NCBI GenBank assembly: GCA_030531205.1 | Contig: JAUNOC010000010.1 | Span: 1 to 43,027, forward strand | Origin: Phascolarctobacterium sp. | GTDB taxonomy: Bacteria; Bacillota; Negativicutes; Acidaminococcales; Acidaminococcaceae | DNA length: 43,027 nt | Direction: 5' to 3' | In this document: positions 1 to 7,540 of the stretch, piece by piece | Numbering within the stretch: the first letter of the stretch is position 1 | How the letters are laid out: the number at the start of each line of letters is the position of its first letter | Program-made: the position numbers and the translations under genes | The notes under the pieces: model-generated | The model's database searches: none | The model's input: only the letters and a program-made list of their open reading frames with translations | Told to the model about the DNA's origin: nothing

Positions 1-57
1 AAACGCCGAAAGTACTTGGCTGGAAGCGGCCCGGGAGGATAGGAAGTCGCCGGTTGG
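1..57 (+). rRNA. rrf: 5S ribosomal RNA, 3' part
   Basis: The first bases read like the last half of a bacterial 5S rRNA: the loop E and helix IV region, then GGGAGGATAGGAAGTCGCCGG, the usual form of the 3' end. The 5' part lies outside the window, so this is probably the end of an rRNA operon. An intrinsic terminator follows within five bases, which supports the 3' boundary. The exact last base is uncertain by a few nucleotides. Confidence 0.82.
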
Positions 58-60
58 GAG

Positions 61-92
61 AACGCCAGTGTTGAATGACGCTGGCGTTTTTC
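61..92 (+). terminator. Intrinsic terminator of the rRNA operon
   Basis: AACGCCAGTG at 61-70 pairs with CGCTGGCGTT at 79-88 (one wobble) around an 8-base loop, and a T-rich tract follows. It directly follows the 5S rRNA end and closes the rRNA transcription unit. Confidence 0.9.
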
Positions 93-125
93 TTTGCTTC
101 TTTGAAAATTTATTGTTGTTTTTTC

Positions 126-154
126 TTGCATATTATATATTATAGTTGTATCAT
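126..154 (+). promoter_or_regulatory. Possible promoter of rarD
   Basis: TTGCAT (126-131) is followed after 17 bases by TATCAT (149-154) in a very AT-rich stretch. It is the only reasonable sigma-A-type pair between the rRNA terminator and rarD. The match is modest. Confidence 0.4.
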
Positions 155-212
155 ATCAAATTAGTATCTGATAACTTTCAAATTTATTTTGTTTTTTCTA
201 GGTTTGGAAAAA

Positions 213-1115
213 ATGGAGAATAAGAAAAATAATAACAGATTAAAAGAAGGAATTTTATATGGCATTGGGGCGTATGGATTGTGGGGAATACTGCCTGTTT
301 ATTGGAAGCAGATTCATCATGTGCCGGCTTTGGAAATTTTGGCTAACAGATTTATATGGTCTGCAGTTTTTGTTTTCTTAATCTTGTACTTTACAGGAAG
401 GTTGGAACGTTTTAGGAAGGAAACGAAGGAAACTTTCAGTAATTGGCAGAGCGGTGTAAGAATGGTGGCTGCCAGTGTGATGGTCTTCTTTAATTGGGGA
501 ATTTACATTTGGGCGGTTGAGGATGGCAGAATTTTGGAAACGGCATTGGGATATTACATTAATCCGTTGTTGAGCGTAGTTTTGGCTGTAGTATTTTTGA
601 AAGAGTGGTTGAACAGATTGGAATGGCTGTCAGTGTTCCTTGCTTTTTGCGGAATTAGCAGTATGGTTGTCAAGACAGGATATTTGCCATGGGTTTCATT
701 GGTAGTGCCATCAACTTTCGCTATCTATGGCTTATTGAAAAAATGTATCCCCGTTTCCCCATTCACAAGCACAATGTTGGAAACATTGATTATGTTACCA
801 TTTATGTTAGGGTACCTAATTTATTTGTGGTTGCAGGGGAACAATGCTTTTCAATTATATGATGGTATTACAATATTATATTTGGTGGGATGTGGAATTG
901 TAACGGCAATACCATTATTGTTTTTTGCAGCTTGTACGCAATGTTTGCCTTTGAATATGGTTGGCTTTATGCAGTATTTGTCTCCGACATTAAGCATGCT
1001 GATTGGAGTTTTGCTGTATGATGAAGCATTTACTGTTGCTCATATGTGGACTTTTGGTATGATTTGGCTGGGATTGGGATTTTTCAGTTATTCGCAATAC
1101 AGAAAAATGTTGTAA
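213..1115 (+). CDS. rarD: RarD-type EamA-family permease
   Basis: A membrane protein of about 300 residues of the EamA/DMT superfamily, RarD subgroup (the 'chloramphenicol-sensitive protein' family). About ten hydrophobic helices are visible. The N-terminal region has the RarD-like segment GIGAYGLWGILPVYWK, and a later segment reads GYYINPLLSVVLAVVFLKEW. Family members are inner-membrane carriers whose substrate is generally unknown. I start at ATG 213 rather than the in-frame TTG at 189 because ATG is preceded by a weak AGG-type ribosome site and gives the usual short polar N-terminus (MENKKNNNR). It stands alone between the rRNA terminator and comEA. Family assignment is firm; the substrate cannot be told. 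Confidence 0.88.
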   Translation: MENKKNNNRLKEGILYGIGAYGLWGILPVYWKQIHHVPALEILANRFIWSAVFVFLILYFTGRLERFRKETKETFSNWQSGVRMVAASVMVFFNWGIYIWAVEDGRILETALGYYINPLLSVVLAVVFLKEWLNRLEWLSVFLAFCGISSMVVKTGYLPWVSLVVPSTFAIYGLLKKCIPVSPFTSTMLETLIMLPFMLGYLIYLWLQGNNAFQLYDGITILYLVGCGIVTAIPLLFFAACTQCLPLNMVGFMQYLSPTLSMLIGVLLYDEAFTVAHMWTFGMIWLGLGFFSYSQYRKML

Positions 1116-1158
1116 TATTAACTTTTGGTACAAGGTAGAGGAAGGTTTGTAAATAGGG

Positions 1159-1863
1159 ATGGAAATTGATAACAGGGTACGTAAAATAATACTTTTGACT
1201 ATTTTTATGTTGATGATTGGGATTTCTGTTTTTGTTTTTAGTGGTCAGAAACATTATGTTCAAAGTTTGCCGACTGAAGATAGTGGTAAAGTTATTAATA
1301 TTGCAGATGGAAATGGTGTCAGCAGTTCACCACAAAAGCAAGTTTCAACTATTAAGATTTATGTTACGGGAGAAGTGCAAAAGCCGGGTGTTTATAATGT
1401 TGAAGCAAACATCCGTGGTTTGGATGCGATTAATTTGGCAGGTGGATTTACGGATGCAGCGGATGTACAAAAAGTTAATGTTACCCGTATTCTTAAGGAC
1501 GGAGCACAGATTAATGTTCCTGCATTGAAGAAAAATACCACTAAGAAAAGTATAGATTTAGGAGATAAAAAGATGCGGGTGCGCAGTTTTAAACGCCCTG
1601 CTCTTGCAAATAAAGTTAGTGGGTATAATTTGCCGAAAGGTATTTTTGTAGAAAAGATTGTAGCAAGTGAAAATAAATTAGTTTCCATAAACAATGGTAC
1701 AATGAATGAATTAAATACCTTACCGGGAATTTATCCTGAATTATCAAAACGGATCATAAAGTATCGTTCTGAACATAGGTTTACAACTATTTATGATTTA
1801 ATGAAAGTTCAGGGAATTTCCTCTACAAGATTTGCTAAACTGCAATCTTATATAACTCTTTAA
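1159..1863 (+). CDS. comEA: ComEA-like DNA-uptake receptor (SLBB + helix-hairpin-helix)
   Basis: ComEA binds incoming double-stranded DNA at the outer face of the cytoplasmic membrane and hands it to ComEC. This 234-residue protein has one N-terminal membrane anchor (about residues 10-28). A low-complexity linker follows, then an SLBB-type domain (about 67-122, containing IYVTGEVQKPGVY). The C-terminal part is a helix-hairpin-helix domain (about 175-234, around NELNTLPGI and LMKVQGISSTRF). Length and domain order match the family. GAGGAAGG lies about 15 bases before the ATG. comEC starts six bases after its stop, so the two form an operon as in other transformable Firmicutes. With comF nearby, competence machinery is present, though natural transformation is not shown by this. 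Confidence 0.92.
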   Translation: MEIDNRVRKIILLTIFMLMIGISVFVFSGQKHYVQSLPTEDSGKVINIADGNGVSSSPQKQVSTIKIYVTGEVQKPGVYNVEANIRGLDAINLAGGFTDAADVQKVNVTRILKDGAQINVPALKKNTTKKSIDLGDKKMRVRSFKRPALANKVSGYNLPKGIFVEKIVASENKLVSINNGTMNELNTLPGIYPELSKRIIKYRSEHRFTTIYDLMKVQGISSTRFAKLQSYITL

Positions 1864-1868
1864 TAATT

Positions 1869-4115
1869 GTGAACAAAATTTATTTTCTGGCAATTACATA
1901 TTTTTCAGGTTGTTATTTGGGATTAAAAAATTATACTTGGGAAAGTTTTCAATGGCTGTTCCTGTTGTGGTGTGGTGCGGCTGTGGCAGGTATGCTGCTA
2001 ACTAAAAAACTTCCCAGGGTATTTTTATTTTTAGCGCTTTTATTTTCTTTCTGTCTTGGACTGGTAAGCGGAACTGGAGCGGGATATGCTAAATTGGAAG
2101 TTGGGGATTTCTTTTATAAAAAGGTGAAAATTACAGGTTCTGTTGAGCCATTGAGTGTTAAACATAATGAATTTGGTAACAGTTGTTATATACATTGTGA
2201 AAAAATAGTTTCCGAGAAATTAATTTTTACTAATACTGTAAAAGTAAGAATTTCCACTAAAAATACTTTGCCAAAGTCAGGCAAGATTATGGCTACAGGG
2301 CAATTTTTGCCGCTGCATATCTTGCGTAATCCGGGGACTTTTGATATGGAAACTTGGAACCGGGTACAGGGGTTTGCTGGGCGTATTCGTAAGGCTGAGA
2401 TAAAAACTGTTGCGGAAGAAGAAAGTTATTTACGTCAATTTTTGTCTTGTTGTTCTCTGATAAATTTATCTTTGCGTGAGCGTATGGCAAGTGTTATACA
2501 GGGTGATGCAGGGGCAGTATTTGCTGGTATGATTTTGGGTGGCAGTAATGGCATCAGTGAAGAAACAAGAGAAATTTTTAGTGCTAACGGTTTGAACCAC
2601 TTGCTTTCAGTTTCTGGTACGCATATTCTGTTATTGTCCAGTTTTATTATTGCTTGCTTAAAACCTTTGAAAACAAAAAAGAAAGGAATTGTTGTTTTAG
2701 GTGTTTTAATTTTTTACGCTTTTATTTGTGGTTTGCGACCGCCGGTTTTAAGGGCTTTAATTATGTCTTTACCTGTGCTTTTTGTTGTTCCCAATGTGGA
2801 AAGAGGTATTTTCTTAATTGTAACGGCGGTGTTTTTGTTGCTTTTCCAACCGCTTTGGCTCTTGGATGTGGGATTTCAACTGAGTTTTTTGGCAGCAGGA
2901 GGAATTATTTGGTTGGTGCCAAAATTAAAACCATATTGCCGTTTGCTTTTTCCTAAGTTTATAGCGGAAATATTAACTATTACCATAGGGGCACAGTTGG
3001 CGACACTGCCTTTATTAGTGGCTTATTTTCATCAAATTAGTTTTTTGTCATTGGTGGCAAGTGTCGTACTCTTACCAGTTTTGGAAATACTTGTGCCGTT
3101 TGCTGTAGTTGGTTTGGCAATGGATTATATGTTTGCTATAACTATGCCATTGGAATTATGTGGCATAGCATTGGAGCAGATTTTAAATTGGGCAGAAATG
3201 CTTACGGCTGTGCCATTCAGCAGATTGATTCTGCCAATCTTGCCCTTATGGTGCGGTATTGTTTATTATATTTTTCTGATGTTTGGATTTTATTTCGCAC
3301 CTGTGCAGTATTGCGGATTACAATGGCGAAAAGCGGTGATGTTGTTATGCCCGTTGTTGATTGTGGCTCAGGTCGCTTGGTTGCTTTGGCATCCCCATTC
3401 TGCTGTGATTCATTTTGTGGATGTGGGGCAGGGGGATGCGACATTGTTTGTCAGCAAAAACAATAAAGTTATTTTTGTTGATACTGGCGGTTCTTATGGT
3501 TATGATGTGGGCAGCAGGGTTTTGGTGCCTGTACTATATGCAATGGGGTTGGACAAAGTGGATTTGTTGGTGTTAAGTCATGGTGATTTAGATCATGCTG
3601 GTGGAGCTGCAGGACTGGTGCGGAATGTGCCGGTAGAAAAAATAGTTTTGCCGTTAAGTGCTGTTACGGAAAGTGTAAGCAATTTGTTGAAGGTGGCGGA
3701 TAAAAGTGAGATAATTTATGCAAAGGATAAAATGGAATTCATGGTTGATGATGTGGTTGTAAGAATTTTACAGACTTTTTCAGGAAAAACTGGTAATGAA
3801 AATTGCCTGGTGTGTGAATTGCAAAGTGGAGATAAGAAAATTCTTTTCACAGGGGATATTAACGGGGAACAGGAAAGAATTTTAAATTTGCAGGGAAGTT
3901 ATACTATTCTGAAAGCACCTCATCACGGTTCAAAATATAGTAATAGTGAGGAACTTTATAATAGGGTGAAACCCAAGATTACGGTTATCAGTGTTGGACG
4001 GGACAATGGTTACGGACATCCGCATAGGGAAGCACTTGAACGGATGAAGAACAGTGGCACGAAAATTTATCGCACTGATGAAGTGGGGATGGTGAGTTTT
4101 CAATTAGCAAATTAA
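1869..4115 (+). CDS. comEC: ComEC/Rec2 DNA-uptake channel
   Basis: ComEC is the polytopic channel through which single-stranded DNA enters the cytoplasm. The 748 residues show an N-terminal OB-like region after two or three helices, then the multi-helix Competence domain with the signature HLLSVSGTHILLL (from about residue 244). A C-terminal metallo-beta-lactamase-like domain begins near 513 (FVDVGQGDATLFV), with the metal motif SHGDLDHAGG at about 570 and APHHGSKYSN at about 683. Full family length with all motifs intact. The start is GTG, six bases after the comEA stop and with no strong ribosome site, so coupling to comEA is likely. A shared hairpin terminator closes the pair. Confidence 0.95.
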   Translation: MNKIYFLAITYFSGCYLGLKNYTWESFQWLFLLWCGAAVAGMLLTKKLPRVFLFLALLFSFCLGLVSGTGAGYAKLEVGDFFYKKVKITGSVEPLSVKHNEFGNSCYIHCEKIVSEKLIFTNTVKVRISTKNTLPKSGKIMATGQFLPLHILRNPGTFDMETWNRVQGFAGRIRKAEIKTVAEEESYLRQFLSCCSLINLSLRERMASVIQGDAGAVFAGMILGGSNGISEETREIFSANGLNHLLSVSGTHILLLSSFIIACLKPLKTKKKGIVVLGVLIFYAFICGLRPPVLRALIMSLPVLFVVPNVERGIFLIVTAVFLLLFQPLWLLDVGFQLSFLAAGGIIWLVPKLKPYCRLLFPKFIAEILTITIGAQLATLPLLVAYFHQISFLSLVASVVLLPVLEILVPFAVVGLAMDYMFAITMPLELCGIALEQILNWAEMLTAVPFSRLILPILPLWCGIVYYIFLMFGFYFAPVQYCGLQWRKAVMLLCPLLIVAQVAWLLWHPHSAVIHFVDVGQGDATLFVSKNNKVIFVDTGGSYGYDVGSRVLVPVLYAMGLDKVDLLVLSHGDLDHAGGAAGLVRNVPVEKIVLPLSAVTESVSNLLKVADKSEIIYAKDKMEFMVDDVVVRILQTFSGKTGNENCLVCELQSGDKKILFTGDINGEQERILNLQGSYTILKAPHHGSKYSNSEELYNRVKPKITVISVGRDNGYGHPHREALERMKNSGTKIYRTDEVGMVSFQLAN

Positions 4116-4141
4116 AACACCTTGCGGAAGCAAGGTGTTTT
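4114..4141. terminator. Bidirectional terminator between comEC and the pentapeptide-repeat gene
   Basis: AAAACACCTTGC and GCAAGGTGTTTT form a perfect 12-bp stem around a 4-base loop (GGAA), with A/T tracts on both sides. It can end transcription of comEC from the left and of the convergent pentapeptide gene from the right. Confidence 0.9.
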
Positions 4142-4156
4142 GTGTATTCGAAAAAG

Positions 4157-4963
4157 TTATTTTTCGTCATTGGTTTTCTTTTTGTCCTTCTTTTTAGTTT
4201 CTTTATTTTCGTTATCTTTTGTATCTGGTTTCGGTTCAATTTTTTTCATAATTGCCCGTTTGAATTCGGTGTTTTGCATACTGGCGTTGGTTAAATCTGT
4301 ATCCGTCATAATGGCTTTATCCAATTTGGCATAATTCAAATTGGCTTTGTGGAAGGTGGCTTTTGCCAAGTTGGCTTCCCTTAAGTCACCATAGGGTAAT
4401 TTTGCCTCCGTAAAGGTTGCCTGAAAAAGATTGGCTCCCCGCATAACTGTGTTACGCAGGTTGACTTTGCGGAACCAGGCATTGTTCAAATTTGCCCCCA
4501 CAAAATCAGTGTAGTCGCAGTTGGCATTTTCAAAATTACATTCCTGTACATCCGCTCCGGTGAAAAGGGCATTGATAAAGGTGCCTCTGTAAAAATTGGC
4601 TCTGTTGATTAATGCTTTGCTTAAGTCGCAGTTGGTAAAATTGGCTTTGGCCGCTCTTACATTGTTTAAAATAGCCCCGTTCAGTTTAGCGTTTTTTAAG
4701 GTCGCTTCTTGTAAAGAGGCACGGTAAAAATTGGTTTCAGACAAATTGGCTTTATCAAAATTTACTTTGACCAACCGGGCTTCTACAAAGGATGTGCCAC
4801 GAAAATTACGGCCACTTAAATTCATGCCGGACAAATCGGCACCGGATAAATCTCCGTTAATAACGTTAAGTCCTGCTTTGACTGCCCGTACATCAGCATC
4901 GTTGTAAGCAAGAGCGGTGGCAGATGTCAGCAATATGAGTGATGTTAAAATTTGTTTAATCAT
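4157..4963 (-). CDS. Exported pentapeptide-repeat protein
   Basis: A 268-residue protein with a clear signal peptide (MIKQILTSLILLTSATALA, cleavage probably after the last Ala). About 200 residues of A(D/N)LXX pentapeptide repeats follow, for example GADLSGMNLSGRNF and KANLNYAKLDKAIM. This pattern folds into a right-handed quadrilateral beta-helix. The last 25 residues are a highly charged Lys/Glu/Asp tail. Pentapeptide proteins have varied roles (scaffolds, DNA mimics); an exported one is more likely a surface or periplasmic scaffold. I use ATG 4963, with AGAGGAA seven bases upstream, rather than TTG 4969. The start lies two bases after the stop of the AdoMet-decarboxylase-like gene, so the two are co-translated. 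The function is unknown. Confidence 0.85.
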   Translation of the reverse strand: MIKQILTSLILLTSATALAYNDADVRAVKAGLNVINGDLSGADLSGMNLSGRNFRGTSFVEARLVKVNFDKANLSETNFYRASLQEATLKNAKLNGAILNNVRAAKANFTNCDLSKALINRANFYRGTFINALFTGADVQECNFENANCDYTDFVGANLNNAWFRKVNLRNTVMRGANLFQATFTEAKLPYGDLREANLAKATFHKANLNYAKLDKAIMTDTDLTNASMQNTEFKRAIMKKIEPKPDTKDNENKETKKKDKKKTNDEK

Positions 4964-4965
4964 TT

Positions 4966-5436
4966 TCAAATTCCTCTTGGTTGTAAGATGATTTTTTTGA
5001 TTTTGCCGCCAAAGTTTTTGGTGCGGCGGATAAGTTTGGAACTGGAACGGCGATGTGGTTTCATATCGTTTTCACTGCCAAAATCGCCTCGGTTCAAAAT
5101 GGTAATTTTAATTTTATCTGGATTTAAGTCAGAACGGATGGCTTTGGCACAGTGGGAGGGATGGGATTCCTGCCCGATGCTGTAGGTATCCATTCCGCAA
5201 AAACCATATTCGGGGAAAGCGTGTAAAACAATATGCCCCTGTACACAAATGCCAAAAAGGGTATAGGCATTGCCTTCCTCCGCATCCGAGTGTTCAATTT
5301 TCAAAAGTTGCATACCAAATTCTTTACAGCGTGTTTCAATGATTTGAATAACTCTTTGGTAATCTTCCAAAATATTGGCATCGCAATTATACATATCTAA
5401 GGCAATTAACTTGCCACGTAAATCTGGGTATTCCAT
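4966..5436 (-). CDS. AdoMet decarboxylase (SpeD/SpeH)-like protein lacking the pyruvoyl serine
   Basis: The 156 residues align along most of their length with bacterial class 1B S-adenosylmethionine decarboxylase: GKLIALDMYNCD near the N-terminus and HIVLHAFPEYGF in the core. The autocleavage motif ESH is replaced by Q66-G67-H68, so no serine is present to become the pyruvoyl group. The catalytic Cys position reads Ile87, while the processing His (H72) and PEYG are kept. A basic C-terminal extension of about 35 residues (KPHRRSSSKLIRRTK) is not typical. No spermidine synthase gene is adjacent. It is therefore probably not a decarboxylase but a paralogue with another binding or regulatory role. 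Start ATG 5436 has AAGGAGA upstream. The downstream partner is the exported pentapeptide protein. Confidence 0.78.
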   Translation of the reverse strand: MEYPDLRGKLIALDMYNCDANILEDYQRVIQIIETRCKEFGMQLLKIEHSDAEEGNAYTLFGICVQGHIVLHAFPEYGFCGMDTYSIGQESHPSHCAKAIRSDLNPDKIKITILNRGDFGSENDMKPHRRSSSKLIRRTKNFGGKIKKIILQPRGI

Positions 5437-5461
5437 AAAAATCTCCTTAATTTGATAATAT

Positions 5462-5490
5462 ATTATAACATTACTTCTCAATACTTGCAA
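5462..5490 (-). promoter_or_regulatory. Promoter of the SpeD-like/pentapeptide operon
   Basis: On the minus strand TTGCAA (5485-5490) and TATAAT (5462-5467) are separated by exactly 17 bases, about 25 bases before the ATG at 5436. The element overlaps the divergent comF promoter region. Confidence 0.65.
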
Positions 5491-5495
5491 ATCTA

Positions 5496-5504
5496 TGATA
5501 TAAT
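5496..5504 (+). promoter_or_regulatory. Extended -10 promoter of comF, leaderless or nearly so
   Basis: TGATATAAT (5496-5504) is a perfect extended -10 element. The comF ATG begins only nine bases after it, so transcription would start at or within a few bases of the start codon. No ribosome-binding site fits in between. Confidence 0.6.
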
Positions 5505-5512
5505 ATCATCTT

Positions 5513-6172
5513 ATGAAGATAAGGGAGTGTTTGTATAATCTGCAACTTCTGTGGGAAAATGTTGCTCCACGCCGTTGTGCTGTTTGTGGTGATAAGATTG
5601 ATGAAGGTGTGTTCTGCCAAATTTGTAGAGAACACTTTGTTATTAACAAGATGGTGGAGCAGGGAGAAACCATCAATATTATTTACTTGCTTTACAAATA
5701 TGAAAGAGAAGTGCGGAAAGTTATTCATGCTGTGAAGTTTGAAAACAAGGGACGCTATTTATACCAACTTGAGGAAGAAGCAAGGGTAATTTTTGGCAGT
5801 TATTGGCAGGAACTTTTGCAACAATATGATTTGACGGTAGCAATTCCTACGTCTGTTAATCGTTCTCAAGAGCGTGGATATGAGGTACCTGAAGAAATAT
5901 TTGATTTCTTAAATTTTCATCAAATGCACAAGGTCTTGGAACGTAGACGTGTTACTGCCCCTCTTTTTAATCTGAATAAAGAACAACGGGAGCAGGAAGT
6001 GGCAGGATGTTTCAAAGTTATTGCGGATGTGACGGATAAAAGGGTTTTATTGTTAGACGATATTTATACCACCGGTGCCACTGCCAACGAAGCGGCGAAA
6101 ACACTTTTGGCGGCGGGGGCAAAATATGTAGATGTGCTGGCTTTTAGCGCCGGCAAGAATAATTGGAATTAG
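5513..6172 (+). CDS. comF: ComF-family phosphoribosyltransferase-like protein
   Basis: ComF proteins are cytoplasmic and needed late in DNA uptake, where they are thought to act with the ComFA helicase and DprA. The 219 residues begin with a zinc-ribbon (C22-x2-C25 and C35-x2-C38) and end with a type I phosphoribosyltransferase fold carrying the PRPP loop LLLDDIYTTGAT (about 179-190). Length is normal. No comFA is adjacent; bioY follows directly, with the ATG one base after the comF stop. The start has no Shine-Dalgarno because the likely transcript starts almost at the ATG. Confidence 0.9.
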   Translation: MKIRECLYNLQLLWENVAPRRCAVCGDKIDEGVFCQICREHFVINKMVEQGETINIIYLLYKYEREVRKVIHAVKFENKGRYLYQLEEEARVIFGSYWQELLQQYDLTVAIPTSVNRSQERGYEVPEEIFDFLNFHQMHKVLERRRVTAPLFNLNKEQREQEVAGCFKVIADVTDKRVLLLDDIYTTGATANEAAKTLLAAGAKYVDVLAFSAGKNNWN

Positions 6173-6173
6173 G

Positions 6174-6692
6174 ATGACTACGAAAGAATTAACAAAAATT
6201 TCATTATTGGTGGCGATGAATTGTGTCAGTGCGTATATTATCATCCCGTTGCCGTTCTCTATGTCGCCTTTGGCTTTGCAGACACTGATTGTGAACTTGG
6301 TGGCGTTGCTTTTAACACCACGTCAGGCATTTTTCACTATGTTGGTATATTTACTTTTAGGTTTGGCAGGAGTGCCGGTTTTCACAGGTGGTACGGCAGG
6401 ACCGGGAAAACTTTTCGGACCTACTGGCGGTTACATTTGGGCTTTTCTACCTGCGGTGGTGTTGATGGCATATCTGCGGGGGAAGGAATATAATTTTTAC
6501 CGTTATGCTTTTGTGACTGTAGTGGTGGGAATGCCGATTATTTATATTGCAGGGGTCAGCCAATTGATGCTTTTAACCGGGTTGAATTGGAGGGAGTCCT
6601 TCCTTATGGGGGTGGTTCCATTTTTGATAGGAGATGTGGCAAAAGCGGTGGGGGCGAGTTATATTGTGAAAAAGTTAAAAGTTATAAATTAA
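6174..6692 (+). CDS. bioY: BioY biotin transporter S component
   Basis: BioY is the substrate-binding membrane subunit of an ECF-type biotin importer. The 172-residue sequence has about six hydrophobic helices and the family signature GGTAGPGKLFGPTGGYIWAF near residues 76-95. No ATPase or T subunit (bioM/bioN) is next to it, so it uses shared ECF modules or acts alone. ATG 6174 follows the comF stop by one base, so translation is coupled. The last codons (LKVIN and stop) lie inside the left arm of an inverted-repeat element, so the repeat supplies the present C-terminus. Confidence 0.92.
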   Translation: MTTKELTKISLLVAMNCVSAYIIIPLPFSMSPLALQTLIVNLVALLLTPRQAFFTMLVYLLLGLAGVPVFTGGTAGPGKLFGPTGGYIWAFLPAVVLMAYLRGKEYNFYRYAFVTVVVGMPIIYIAGVSQLMLLTGLNWRESFLMGVVPFLIGDVAKAVGASYIVKKLKVIN

Positions 6693-6825
6693 AAATTAAA
6701 AATTGTGGTAAGATGTTCCTGTGATTATAGCAGGGAAGGTTGCAGAGTGCGAACTTTATATTTTCAATCAACGGAACATTCTACCTTTAATTTATAACTT
6801 CTAACTTACAACTTCTAATTTACAC
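6671..6825. repeat. Inverted-repeat element, copy a (bioY/M50 protease gap)
   Basis: The left arm runs through AGTTAAAAGTTATAAATTA into GTGGTAAGATGTTCCTGTGA. The right arm is its imperfect inverse, GGAACATTCTACC then TTTAATTTATAACTTC. Together they make a roughly 60-bp imperfect hairpin with a central loop. It fills the intergenic space and begins inside the last bioY codons. It shares its core with copies after the BaiN-like, lepA, ybeY, thrC and radical SAM genes and upstream of the polyvalent gene. No transposase is encoded. Confidence 0.75.
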
Positions 6826-6896
6826 CCAAGTCGCTATTGTATAAGAATTACTTTTATATTATAATATAAGATGACTTTTTATGTGGAAGGAATGAA

Positions 6897-7517
6897 ATGT
6901 TAGATTTATCAACAATGATTTATAGAATACCGGCATTGCTTTTTGCATTGGTGGTACATGAATATGCTCATGCTTTGGCGGCGGACAGTATGGGGGATCC
7001 GACACCACGATATATGGGAAGGCTCACTTTTAATCCCATGATGCATGTGGATTTTTTAGGGTTATTTATGTTGGCTTTGGCCGGGTTTGGTTGGGCAAAA
7101 CCGGTACCAATTAACAGCAATAATTTTCATGACAGGAAAATGGGAATTATTAAGGTGAGTTTGGCCGGGCCGGGGGCAAATCTTTTTCTTTGCTTTTTGG
7201 CGGCATTAGTTGGAGCGATCCTTTTGCGGTTTAATTTGATGAGTCAGACCGTGTTTAACTTTTTGCAGTGGATTATGCTTTACAACGTGTGGTTTGCCTT
7301 CTTTAACTTAATTCCAATACCACCTTTGGATGGTTCCAAACTGGTAATGGAATTTATGCCTACAAAATATTTGTACCAATATGCTGAAACGGTTGAGCGT
7401 TACGGCTTTTTCATATTGATGGCTTTGGTGTTTTCTGGTGTAGTTGGGGCAATAATTAACCCTTTGGCACAGATGTACCTTGGGTTAGTGAATATTGTTC
7501 TGAGTGTGATTTTTTAG
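6897..7517 (+). CDS. Site-2 protease family (M50B) membrane metalloprotease
   Basis: A 206-residue integral-membrane zinc protease with five or six helices. The metal site is H21-E-Y-A-H25 near the N-terminus, and the third ligand lies in NLIPIPPLDG (about 137-146). This matches the short YwhC-like branch of site-2 proteases, which has no PDZ domain. Substrates of this branch are mostly unknown. Start ATG 6897 is preceded by GTGGAAGGA. trpS follows after 23 bases with its own strong ribosome site, so this gene heads the operon with trpS, scpA, scpB and rluB. Confidence 0.9.
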   Translation: MLDLSTMIYRIPALLFALVVHEYAHALAADSMGDPTPRYMGRLTFNPMMHVDFLGLFMLALAGFGWAKPVPINSNNFHDRKMGIIKVSLAGPGANLFLCFLAALVGAILLRFNLMSQTVFNFLQWIMLYNVWFAFFNLIPIPPLDGSKLVMEFMPTKYLYQYAETVERYGFFILMALVFSGVVGAIINPLAQMYLGLVNIVLSVIF

Positions 7518-7540
7518 ATAAAATTAAGGAGGGAAAAAGA

